Notes under the pieces: generated by a model
Told to the model about the DNA's origin: nothing
Database searches by the model: none
The model's input: the letters and a program-made list of their open reading frames with translations, nothing else
Shown: positions 46,024 through 57,001 of the stretch, one piece after another
Layout: each line of letters starts with the position of its first letter
How positions within the stretch are numbered: the first letter of the stretch is position 1
Source of the DNA: Boswellia sacra
Taxonomy: Eukaryota; Streptophyta; Magnoliopsida; Sapindales; Burseraceae
Length of the DNA: 64,000 nucleotides
NCBI GenBank assembly: GCA_013180625.2
Contig: SNVD02015994.1
Coordinates: forward strand, 60,122-124,121
Direction of reading: 5' to 3'
Position numbers and translations under genes: made by a program

Positions 46024-46060
46024 AGGTGTGTAAAGTAAAAAATTGGGTGTAAATAGCCTC

Positions 46061-48254
46061 GCCCATTGTTCCCTAAAGAAATCTATCTAAAGTAGTGGAT
46101 CATTATAAATCAAATACCTTCAATCCAAACTCAAATCAAGACACATTGAAATTCAAACATTCAAAACATCATGCTCAAAACCTAATTCAAATCAAAATTT
46201 TAATATAAACTTAAATCAAAACCAAACACTACAACCACTACCAAAGCACACATTGCCTAGTGCCAAATGAAATCCATTGCCCACACTACCAAAACACACA
46301 TCGCCACTATTGGATGAAGTTGCCTCCCATTGTAAGATCGCAAACTATCGCCCATTGCAAGAACACAAGTTGTTGGCCCCTACTCACCTATGAGTTGCTA
46401 ACCATTCAACCAAATTTTTGTGTGTACTGTCGCCATTTGACCAAAATTGTTGGGCCAACTTATTACCATCTTAGCAAGGCTTTTTTCTCACTCCAAGTGA
46501 TTGCGATTTTGACAGTATGTTTTAAGTCCTTTCGGAACTTGTGGCTACCACGATACAAGTCACAAAGACAAGTCCGAGAGATCACAGAGTCACCACCCAA
46601 GCAATTAACCACGGGAAAAAGTTTGAATGACAGCAACTAATCCCTTGCTTCTAAACCTAATTGCCCATCATCCCTTCAGAATTAGGTTCAAGAATTAGGT
46701 ACGGATCTTTCACATGCCCAGATGAAGTTCGGCCTCCACTAGGGTCTATCAGGTTTTGAGGTTTTAATTGGTCAATTGTCATCTATCTTTATCTTAAATT
46801 CATTTTTATGCACATGACCTTTTTTATCTTGCTTATTACATGTTGGGTGAAACAAATTCATACCCATTCATTACAAATAAAGGTGATGAAGTAAAATGTG
46901 ACAAGGTAAAACTCAAAGAAACAAAGTGAACGCTTCTATTTTCTCCACCAAGTTCAATGGGCCTACCATTGGAAAACGGATCCACCATCTTGCGTTATGG
47001 CTCCGTCCACCCTTCAATCACCCTTATGATTACAACTCAACCTCCATGATTCTAAAGACGGGTTTCTCACCGCCAATTGTAAGCCTACTCTTCTATAACA
47101 CTTCAAATCACTCATCTTCAAACATAGGTTTCCCACCATCAATGTGGGTCTTCCCAATCCATTCAGTCACAACATTGTATTACAAGCAAATAATGGCTCC
47201 AAAATAAAAGGCAGAGGTAAAAGTAAGTGTAAGAGTAAAGATCGCCATAAAAACAAAGAACGCACAATAAACATAAAGTAAGAAAATAGCCAAAATTACT
47301 CATGAGTGGAGTGATATTATATACAGGATCTTGGTCTCCTATTTATGGATTAAATGGTGTCCATGACAAAAATGGAATTGTCATTCATGATTTAAGTGAT
47401 ATCCTAAATGTAATAGAAAATAGGACAATTGTCCATGATGTGGATAGTATCCATGTAATGAAGACAATAACAAATGGACATAAAGTAAACGTGGTAAATT
47501 AAAGAGGTAGTAATTAATTTGAACATAAAAATAAAGAGCGATAAAGTAGAGAACATGAAATAATTAAAATGCAAATAAAGCAAAGAACAAGTAAAATAAA
47601 GAGGCAATTAAAAGGCTAATAAAATAAATAATTAAAGTAAGCATAAAAATAAATGCGGTAAAATAATGACATAAAAGTAAAGAGGTAACAATTAAAATGA
47701 GCACGAAGGTAAAGAAGATAAAATAAAAGGAATGAAAGTAAGGGAGAAGCGTGTTAGAGTGGTGGTTTCCTATCAGGCAATATTAATCCACCACCACTCT
47801 TCCATATTTACTTAATCCCATATTAAGCACGAACAAAGATGAATATAAAATTATGCGATGCAAAATAACAAAAAAGAAGAAATAGAAGTGATGAACATGA
47901 GGGAAAAATGTTTATTTGCCATTAGGCTTTACCAAATACTGTGAAGTAGTGATTAGTTGTTTGGAAATAGGTCGGAAGTGTGGTTGTAAATGAGAAATAG
48001 TGAAAGAAATGGATTGAAAATGGGGTTGTATATGATAAGATATGAAGAATGTGGGCTGAAAGGATTACAAGGCTCCTGTTTAGGCTCAACACACAAATGA
48101 GGCAATAGGAATTATGCCCAAAATGGAAATCAGCATCTCTATTTGTAGAAAAGCAGGAGAGGTAGTGTGCGCGTATAGTGCACTCGAGCCTCTCCTCATG
48201 CTCTTCATTCAAGTTTAGGCTGCTAGCTTCAGGCATGGGTCGATTAGGCTTGGC
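46061..48254. other. Unclassified DNA
   Basis: No family recognised. 47220-47740 is A-rich with degenerate AATAAAG/TAAAGAGG phrases. Open frames of 126 aa (46260-46640) and 93 aa (46926-47207) show no motif or family resemblance and probably arise by chance. Confidence 0.45.
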
Positions 48255-48415
48255 AATTTGCCCCACCGGGTTCGGGGCCCCGTTGTGCCCCGCAAAACCG
48301 GGGCGGGGAAGTTTTGGGGCAGGTTTGGGGCAGACTAATTTTGCCCCGGCCGGGTCAGGTCCAGGTCTGGGTCAAAGCTCTTGGACCCGTTGACCCGCCC
48401 CGCCCCGCCTTGCAA
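48255..48415. repeat. GC-rich CCCCGCCCC block
   Basis: About 160 bp of repeated GGGGCGGGG/CCCCGCCCC and GGTTTGGGGC phrases in otherwise very AT-rich DNA. Similar blocks occur in plant hAT-like non-autonomous elements, but I find no clear terminal repeats here. Confidence 0.6.
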
Positions 48416-48470
48416 GATATAGGGGTGTATTTGCAAAATTTTAAACTGTTGGGACTGTCTAAATTTTTTG

Positions 48471-49462
48471 GGTTATATTTGTTAAATTTTTCATATATAT
48501 GAATTCTTAATAATTTCATAAACAATGTAAATACTTTAATAAAAGTTATATTTTAATTAATAATTAACATCTTTTAGTATATTAACATCAATTTAGTAAT
48601 GTTATAATGACAAAATAAAATATTTGTATTTTATGGTAATTAAATTTGCATAATATATACAATCTTGATATAAATTATTAAATACTAATTAAATTATTAC
48701 AATATTATTTTCAAAATGTATACATTTAATATAATTAATATATTATTTTCTAAATATGTAACTAGAAATATGATAAAAATAATCTTATAACCTTAAATAT
48801 ATGATTTATCATAATTTAAATTAATTAATTAAATTATTAATGTTTCATAAATATATATAATGTTAATTAATTGGTATATTTCAATCATATTATTACTATT
48901 ATTAGATTGAGATTAAATCAACATTCTATTGAAAAATTATTTAATTGTATTATCAATATTTGAAAAATTGTCAATTACCTAATTTACAAGCATGATGCAC
49001 TTTTAACGCTATTTCTAATAGAGTATATAACTTTATTACTAATAAAATCAAATGGTAATTAATGTTAATTAAATATTTGTATTTTATAGTAACTAAATTT
49101 GTATAATATATACAATCTTGATAAAGATTACTAAGTACTAATTAAATTATTACAATATTAACAATATTATTTTCAAAATGTATACCTTTAATATAATCAA
49201 TATATTATTTTCTATATATGTAAATAGAAATATGATAAAAATAATCTTATAACCTTAAATATATGATTTATCGTAATTTCAATTAATTAATTAAATTATT
49301 AATATTTTATAATATATATAATGTTAATTAATTGATATATGTCAATCATATTATTACTATTATTATATTGAAATTAAATCAACATATAATTGAAAAATTA
49401 TTTAATTGTATTATCAACTATTTGAAAAATTGTCAATTAACTAGTTTACAATCAGTAATATA
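48471..49462. repeat. AT-rich tandem repeat array, left part
   Basis: Unit about 453 bp (TATTTGTATTTTATxGTAA at 48621 and 49074), rich in TTAATTAATTAAATTATTAA. The array resumes at 53525 on the other side of the viral insertion. Confidence 0.82.
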
Positions 49463-49990
49463 CTTCAATTTTATCAATGATATCTAGTAAAAATTGTTTA
49501 TCAGTATTTTTTGTGATTACATTAATTTGTTTACAATTGCATATTCTTTCAGTACAGTTTAAAGATTCATTACTTTCTGAAGTAGTATCAGTGTCTTGAA
49601 TATCTAAAATATCTTCTTCACTTTTGCTGGAACTAGATTCTTGACTAGATTATTTACTAAATAATAATTTATTAATTTTATTTTTTAATTCATCTTGATC
49701 ATTTAGAAGATCATTGACTTTATTTTTCTTTTTACATTATTTTGCCGTATGTCCTGGTTGCCTACAATTCCAACATACTAATTGTTTCTTTGAATAATTC
49801 TTCTTAGGTTTATATTTTTTCTTATTTTTCTTGTAATATTGATTATCAAATTGATTTTTATAAAATTTCTTTGATTTTTTCTTATATTTCTTTGAATATG
49901 ATGGTGGTTTAAGATTCTCGTAACCATATTGTTCACAAAATGAACCCATAGTTTTACCAAAACTTTCTATTTATTTTTCTTTTTGTTATT
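49463..49990 (-). repeat. Terminal redundancy of the viral insert, left copy
   Basis: Shares CTTCAATTTTATCAATGATA start and most of 530 bp with 52992-53524. This copy has a TAA at the Gln codon of the zinc knuckle (49737-49739). Confidence 0.85.
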
Positions 49991-51560
49991 GACATATTGC
50001 TAAACCTTCTTTCTTGATAAAAGCAAATAATTGTCCATATGTTATATTATTCCAAGGATTGCACTTCTTCCTGTTATTTTTGTTAATTTGTTAATTATTT
50101 TCTCAGAAAAGAATTTTGGTAATCCCGCAATAAATCTCTCTTTCCAGAAAGACTCATTGCAGTCAATTCTTTTAAATATATTTGTTATACATCTTTATAC
50201 CATCTAAAATCTCCTAAGGTTGGACATTTGAGATTTGTTAAAATTATTTTTGAACTAGCTAATTCCTCTTTAGGATTTCCTATAAAATGCATTAAAATTG
50301 TATATATTAATACTTCTACAACATTTTGAGTTTATTGAATAGTGACAAATCTATCTTCATCTTGTACTTGAGTTTTTTCTACATGATTTAGTATAATTTG
50401 TTGATTATTAAATCCTATACAATTATCCCACCAATATTTTAATGACCCTGTAAAACCTGCTAATAACATTTTAGCGGTTTCATGATCACTTGTTTTATAA
50501 GCTTTATAAGCAGTAGATGCCATACCCATTTCTTGTAAAGTATTCGTTATTTCATATTCTGATTTTCCATCTATATTCCATTCATAAAGTGAATCACCTG
50601 AATATTTATTGGAAATAAATTGTTTTCTTTCTTCATACATTAAATCTGGTGGAGTTGGTCTTGGATAATATGTTCTTGTAGGAGCTTGGTTCCATTTATT
50701 CTTTTTATTTATTTTATTTATTTCATCTATATCTTCGGAAGTTGTAATGGATTGATTATCACTTTGTTAATTTTGATCTATAGTATTAATATTATTTGAG
50801 GTACTTGGTAATATTTTAAGTTTTTGATTAATTTGATCAATTAAATCTACTTTAGAAAGTTTTACTGGTGGATTATTTGGTTGAACTGTTTTAAATAATG
50901 GAGGAGATATATCTTGAGGAAATGTTATAGGTTGTTTTAATTTAATATTATCTATTTAATTTTTTATTCTTGTAATTCGTTTAGATACAGTATGTAATAA
51001 TTGATTATGAAAATTATTTTGTTCATAAACTTTTTTAATATCTCCTAAAGTTGCAGTTTCATTATCTGGCTTATTAGATCCTTTTTTAAATAGAGTTGCT
51101 AAAATTTCTGCTTCATTTGTTTTAATTTTGATTTGTTCTAAAGGTGGATGTATAGCTTGAATTATTCCATGTTGTGTAGTTTCCCATTTTCTAAATTCAT
51201 TTGTTTAAACATTGACTTGTTTATTTTCATAAGGTAATTTAATATTATGTTTTGATGCATACGTGTTAAACCATATAAAGAAAGGAATATTGATTTTTAA
51301 AATTTTCATTTCATTATACCATTCTTCTCTGATTTCTTCAATTTTTTGTTTTGTGAATGTACTAAAATATCATTTTCTTTTAAAATTATTTTCTTCTTGT
51401 AAAAAATCATTTTTCAAATATTCTTTATTTATTTGAAAGTCTTCTTGTTGGATAGTATTAATAGTTTGAAAATCTGATTGTGTAGGTGACAATGGTGATG
51501 ATTGATTAACTGGTTCTGCTACAGGTGTTGAATAATTTACTGAGAAATTAGAATTATTGT
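49463..51560 (-). pseudogene. Caulimovirid coat protein region
   Basis: Minus strand. After a long variable N-terminal part with stops (51560-50650), the coat core is seen in 50640-50332: SLYEWNIDGKSEYEI and LAGFTGSLKYWWDN. LKCPTLGDFRW (about 50205-50240) follows in the same region. The C-terminal part carries a very Lys/Tyr-rich stretch (YSKKYKKKSKKF) and the knuckle CWNCRQPGH, cut by TAA 49737-49739. An acidic Ser/Glu tail ends at about 49463. The coat would enclose viral DNA and bind its RNA. Frame changes between 50640 and 49949 show at least one indel. Confidence 0.75.
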
Positions 51561-52439
51561 TTATTTCATTTGCTTGTGTACTCCTAATATTAAAACTACT
51601 AGATTTTGGTAATGAAAATAACTTCTAGTAGATTTTATACCAGAATAACTTAATGAAGTTTCTCCTATTCTTAAAGAATTAAATATTAATAGAATTTTTC
51701 CTTCTAGATTTTGAGTAATCTGTGCTATCTCTTTTTGAGCTATATTTCTAGGTGGTAATGGATTATCTATTATCCATACTTCTGGTATAGTAATTTTATT
51801 CCATTTTAATAATTTTAGAGTATAAGTTGATGTTGGAGTATTTTCTTCTATTTCTCCTATTAATATTGTAGTTTCTCCTCTAGTATCCTGTAATCTACAT
51901 CTTGGATTAAATTCTGAACTAGTTTGTTTAAAATATATTCTATAAAGTAATAAATATCCATGTCTATTTTGCATAAAAATTGATTCTGGTAAATGAATGT
52001 TTAATACTAACGTATCTAATATTGTTGGATCGTGCAAACTTACTTGGAAATTTGGAGCACAATTAAAATATATAGCACAATTGCATAAGTTTGATTGTAC
52101 TACTCCTAATAAAGAGTCTTGAAATTTTAGTAATGTTTTATCTCTTAATAACATTAATACTGGGGAATCTATTCCAATTTTTTATAACGGCTTAATAGCT
52201 ATTTGTATTAGTCCAAAATGTATATAATTAAAACCTTTTTGTTTATAATTCTCTATTGCCAATTGACTTAATAATCTTATTTCTTCAAATTCATTTTGTA
52301 GAGTTAAAGTTTCTTCATATTCTTTTATTGAATAAGCAGTTTTAAAGTCAAATGTTCCTATTTCATACATACTGTTTGGTGGAATGCTGGGTAATGTATT
52401 TTTGTTTAAACTTTGTTTAATATTAGTTTTTTTTGTCAT
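51561..52439 (-). pseudogene. Caulimovirid movement protein (30K superfamily)
   Basis: Minus strand, one frame from ATG 52439 to 51561 with a single in-frame TAA at 52182-52184. N-terminal: EIGTFDFKTAYSIKEYEETL, then YIHFGLIQIAIKPL before the stop. After it: LKFQDSLLGVVQSNLCNC, IYFNCAPNFQVSLHDPTILD (the conserved Asp core of the superfamily), LLLYRIYFK. Movement proteins open plasmodesmata for virus spread. Only one nonsense codon in about 290 codons suggests moderate decay. Confidence 0.75.
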
Positions 52440-52963
52440 TATTTCTCTTGAACTTGTTACTTTAGATGTTTTTCAAGATTTAGAATTTAGATATTTTCAA
52501 ACTGTAGACGCCATTTTTAAATTATTAATAATTTCAAATTCTATTATACAATTTTCTTAGGACAGGATGGTTACGGAACACCTAGGCTTACTAACGGATT
52601 TACGCTTCTCCTTCTTCGCTACCGGGAACACCTGGCTTGCCAACGTATGCACAATTCTCACCGCTACCCTTCCCTATCCTTAGAATTTTGTTTACTAAAA
52701 TTCTAAATTACTAACAATTCTTAAATGAAATCTAAAATTAGAATTTTCTCTAAATTCTACCTCTATTGTTTAACATCCAATATTCTAATTCTAAAGTTCT
52801 AATATTTGATTCGAAAAATTCTATTTGATCATGTACATATATCCTTTGTTCTTCATTTAAATATTTATAATTACTAGGCTGTAAATATCTATAAAATTCT
52901 TTAAGTTGAATTTTACTCTCTTATTATAGGTTTTAAAGTAGGATATCTACTAATTTTAGGCAT
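52440..52963 (-). other. Viral leader / intergenic region
   Basis: About 520 bp between primer site and movement protein ATG. Contains a C-rich, likely structured stretch (52560-52680) unlike the AT-rich rest. No clear TATA box was fixed. Confidence 0.55.
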
Positions 52964-52976
52964 GGCTCTGATACCA
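52964..52976 (-). promoter_or_regulatory. tRNA-Met primer site of the pararetrovirus
   Basis: The minus strand reads TGGTATCAGAGCC, the conserved caulimovirid start site for minus-strand DNA. Confidence 0.85.
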
Positions 52977-52991
52977 AATGGAAAACAGGAT

Positions 52992-53524
52992 CTTCAATTT
53001 TATCAATGATATCTAGTAAAAATTGTTTATTAGTATTTTTGGTGATTAAATTAATTTGTTTACAATTGCATATTTCTTCAGTACAGCTTAAAGATTCATT
53101 ACTTTCTGAAATAGTATCAGTGTCTTGAATATCTAAAATATCTTCTTCACTATTGCTGGAACTAGATTCTTGACTAGATTGTTCACTAAATAATAATTTA
53201 TTAATTTTATTTTTTAATTCATCTTGATCATTTAGAAGTTCATTGACTTTATTTTTCTTTTTACATTGTTTTGCCGTATGTCCTGGTTGCCTACAATTCC
53301 AACATACTAATTGTTTCTTTGAATAATTCTTCTTAGGTTTATATTTTTTCTTATTTTTCTTGTAATATTGATTATCAAATTGATTTTTATAAAATTTCTT
53401 TGATTTTTTCTTATATTTCTTTGAATATGATGGTGGTTTAAGATTCTCGTAACCATATTGTTCACAAAATGAACCCATAGTTTTACCAAAACTTTCTATT
53501 TTTCTTTTTTCTTTTTGTTCTTGA
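52992..53524 (-). repeat. Terminal redundancy of the viral insert, right copy
   Basis: Second coat C-terminal copy, with an intact knuckle CWNCRQPGHTAKQC (CX2CX4HX4C) in an open frame from ATG 53478. The frame runs through the junction at 52991/52992 into the primer-site region and ends at 52933. Confidence 0.85.
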
Positions 53525-54520
53525 ATTAATTAATTAAATTATTAATGTTTCATAAATATATATATAATGTTAATTAATTGGTATATTCCAATCATATTAT
53601 TACTATTATTAGATTGAGATTAAATCAACATGCTAATGAAAAATTATTTAATTGTATTATCAATATTTGAAAAATTGTCAATTACCTAATTTACAAGCAA
53701 TGATACACTTTTAACGTTATGTCTAATAGAGTATGTAACTTTATTACTAATAAAATCAAATGGTAATTAATGGTAATTAAATATTTGTATTTTATAGTAA
53801 CTAAATTTGTATAATATATACAATCTTGATAGAGATTACTAAGTACTAATTAAATTACTTCAATATTAACAATATTATTTTCAAAATGTATACCTTTAAT
53901 ATAATCAATATATTATTTTCTATATATGTAAATAGAAATATGATAAAGATAATCTTATAACCTTAAATATATGATTTATCGTAATTTCAATTAATTAATT
54001 AAATTATTAATATTTTATAAATATATATAATATTAATTAATTGATATATGTCAATCATATTAGTACTATTATTATATTGAAATTAAATCAACATGCAATT
54101 AAAAAATTATTTAATTGCATTATCAACTATTTAAGAAATTGTCAATTAACTAGTTTACAATCAGTAATATATTTTTAACATTATTTCTAATAGAGTATGT
54201 AACATTATTACTAATAAAATCAAATAGTAATTAATGATAATTAAATATTTGTATTTTATAGTAATTAAATTTGTATAATATATACAATATTACAATCTTG
54301 ATATAGATTACTAAATACTAATTAAATTATTGCAATATTAAAAAGATTATTTTCAAAATGTATACCTTTAATATAATCAATATATTATTTTCTAAATATG
54401 TAAATAGAAAAATGATGAAAATAATCTTATAACATTAAATATATGATATATCGTAATTTAAATTAATTAATTAAATTATTAATGTTTCATAAATATTTAT
54501 AGGGATTAGCTACAATACAT
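53525..54520. repeat. AT-rich tandem repeat array, right part
   Basis: Continues the array left of the virus. TATTTGTAT anchors at 53782 and 54246 (464 bp apart). The last unit fades near 54500. Confidence 0.82.
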
Positions 54521-55599
54521 GTCATGCATTGATACATCTCAATTTTTGGGGATAAAAATAAATATATAATTAATTAGAGGTTTTACTTGAAATTGATTAT
54601 TTTATAATATAAAAAATTAAAACAAGGCAACCAGTTTAACCGGTTTTAAAAAATATATAATTTTTTTATTTACTAGGATTATTAAAACTAATTGCTAAAA
54701 TTACCACTCTCTAGGATTATTAAAACTAATTGCTAAAATTACCACTCTATCATATTAGCAATCTTTTATAAACTTTTTACTAAAATATTTCATTGTAAAT
54801 CTGAATGCACATTGTAATTTTTTTAAAAATCTTTTAATTTAAATATTCATAGTTATTAAAAAGAAATAGTTTAACATTTTCATAGTTTCACTACAATGTA
54901 AATACATAGATACATATATTATTGTCTTGTACATTTAAAACTATATATTTTTTTAATCGATTAACACATAAAGTAATTGGTGGATTATATTACCACTTAA
55001 AATAATATTGTTCCTTGTAATATAAATTAGTAATTTATGTTAATTTAAACTTATTATAAATGTCAATTTAATATTTAACAACAAATATAAATAGCATACA
55101 AATTATAAATTAATTGTAATGATGACATTTAATTTAAGTAATGTAACACAATAATTAAAAATGTTTTTTACCACTTTAATTGAAAAATTATGTTAATCTC
55201 AAAAAAAAAAAAAACAAATAGCTCATAATTTATATTCACTAAACATCCTTTATTCTAAAATACTTAGAGTTATAAATTGTTTTACAACTCAATTAAAATG
55301 TAATATCATCATAGATATAATTACATTACTGTACAACACTTTAAAAAGTAAATTACCTGTTTTTTATTGATAATTATATTCTAGATTAAGAGAAAAGAAT
55401 TACACCATTTAGTTAAACTTTCACGGATAGCTAGTAGCCCACAACTCGAAAATTAATACACATTACAACAATAATTTGCAAAAAAAAAATATATTTTTAA
55501 CAATTAAAAATAGTGCTAATAATTTTCTCATCAACAAAATATAGGACACCTAAATCTAGTGAAATCAAAATTTTAAACTTGCAATCGAATAAAACATTG
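54521..55599. other. AT-rich unclassified DNA with a 38-bp duplication
   Basis: CTAGGATTATTAAAACTAAT and the following 18 bases occur at 54673-54710 and again directly after at 54711-54748. No coding sequence seen. Confidence 0.55.
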
Positions 55600-56043
55600 A
55601 CAAGAAACGATGAACCTGTTAACCAGGATAAACCTGAAAAATCTAACTTTAACTTGTAACATAGAGCATGAAAGTCGTAACAAAGTTAACCAAGATTGAA
55701 ATAAGGAACATAAAAATCGCAAAGTGACACATGAAACTAGTAAAATTAAACTTTTAACTTGTACTCATACGTAGACTTAAAACACAGAACGATGAACTTG
55801 TAAAACCTAACGTTAAGTTATGATATATAACATGAAGGTCGTAACAAAATTAATCAAGATTAAAATAAGGAACATAAAAATTGCAACGTGACACATAAAA
55901 TTAGTAAAATCAAACATTGAACTTGAAATCATATTTGGATTTGTAATACGAAATGATGAACTTGTAAACTCCAAAGTTAACTTGTAAAATCATATATGAA
56001 AGTCATAATAAAGTTAACCAAGAATGAAATGCAAAGTAATACC
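55600..56043. repeat. ~164-bp tandem repeat next to the CACTA end
   Basis: CATGAAAGTCGTAACAAAGTT and following sequence recur at about 55668, 55831 and 55995 (offsets 163 and 164). The third unit is cut by the CACTA terminus. Confidence 0.8.
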
Positions 56044-56500
56044 CACTACAACATGGAAGACATTTTTCGGCAGGCCGGAACCGCCGTAAAAGCGTTTTTA
56101 CGGCAGTTATATGGCGGTTCAGAACCGCCGCAGAAACAACCACAATAAAAGTATTTACGGTGGTTCTAGCCCGCTGTAAAAGGTTATTTACCGCAGTTTC
56201 GTTGTTCGACGTAAAAACAAACGACAAAATAGAATGTGCATATAACAAGACTTTTTACGGCGGTTCCACAACCGCCGTAATTTTGAGTCGAACATATAAC
56301 CACCGCAAAAAGATCAATAACCGCCGCAAAAAGTTCGAATCAAAATGACGTAGTTTGGACAATGAATTTTTTGTGTCGGGCACAAAACCGCTGTAAAAAG
56401 TTTAAGAACCGACGTAAAAGCTCAAACCCAAATGACGTAGTTTAGACATTAAATAGTTTTGATTTTTTACGGCGAACACGAAACCGCCGTAAAAGGTTAA
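56044..56500. repeat. CACTA terminal and subterminal repeats
   Basis: The core CCGCCGTAAAA or its complement TTTTACGGCGG, with variants, appears about ten times in both orientations, for example near 56088, 56106, 56125, 56263, 56320, 56383 and 56480. Such repeats bind the element's regulatory protein. Confidence 0.82.
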
Positions 56501-57001
56501 TTTAAAAAAAATACTCATTCTGTTTTTATATTATTTATTGTTTGAAGATTCAATAACCTGTCTCAAAAAAAAAAAAGATTTTGATACGTATCTTTCATCA
56601 TTCGATCAATATAACGATCTCAAATCAAATATCAAGATTTGTCACATAAATAGATTAATCATAAGTTAAGCAAACCAAACATAACTCAATCATCATCCAT
56701 ACAATCCAGCATTACATAATGAAATAGTTAAACATCTTAATTATATAATTCAATAACCTCCCCATAACTCAACATCTGACAAGTAAGCCATAAAGCTCAT
56801 CATTCACACAGTTCAACATCATATAATAAAATAGTTAAACAACTCAATTATATACTTCAACAACCTCGACATAACTCAACATCTGATAAGTAAGCTGTAA
56901 AACTTGACAAACAACCTGCAAGAATAAATTTGTAATCAAGATTATAATCATTAAGTAATATTATGTATCTTAAAACAAATTGTATAATTTCATTTTTATA
57001 C
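56501..57001. other. CACTA interior, 3' of the transposase gene
   Basis: AT-rich, includes a loose duplication (CAATTATATA...CAACCTC...CATAACTCAACATCTGA near 56735 and 56845). No coding sequence supported. Confidence 0.5.

Larger units (their letters stand above)
26263..46060. mobile_element. Possible MULE-like element split by later insertions
   Basis: GGGGTTATTTGCACCCAA at 26263, continuing to 26299, is matched in inverted orientation by 46024-46060 (complement GAGGCTATTTACACCCAA...). About 80% of 37 bp agree by eye. Ends of the form GGG-x-ATTTGCACCC are common in plant Mutator-like elements. Removing MITE 2 and element C leaves roughly 0.6 kb, a plausible non-autonomous size. I see no clear 9-bp target duplication, so the assignment is tentative. 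Confidence 0.4.
49463..53524 (-). mobile_element. Endogenous caulimovirid (pararetrovirus), terminally redundant, no polymerase
   Basis: Minus-strand order: coat C-terminal part (53524-52992), primer site and leader (52991-52440), movement protein (52439-51561), coat region (51560-49463). The segment 49463-49990 repeats 52992-53524 with a few percent difference. This is the pattern of a circular genome of about 3.5 kb opened with about 530 bp overlap. Assignment to Caulimoviridae rests on the TGGTATCAGAGCC site before the movement gene, the 30K-type movement protein and the Lys-rich coat zinc knuckle. No protease, reverse transcriptase or RNase H motif is present. Caulimovirids do not encode an integrase, so entry was by host repair. 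Confidence 0.78.

Noticed and set aside
46260..47207. Open frames of 126 aa and 93 aa as host genes
   Set aside because: No motif, no coherent composition, no splice or promoter context; lengths are compatible with chance.
48178..48502. Gly/Pro-rich open frames of 71 and 62 aa
   Set aside because: Caused by the GC-rich CCCCGCCCC block, which is open in several frames.
49463..53524. LTR retrotransposon explanation for the two 530-bp direct repeats
   Set aside because: The repeats are coat-coding, lack TG...CA ends and target duplication, and the primer site lies by the right repeat while the order of genes fits a circular caulimovirid.
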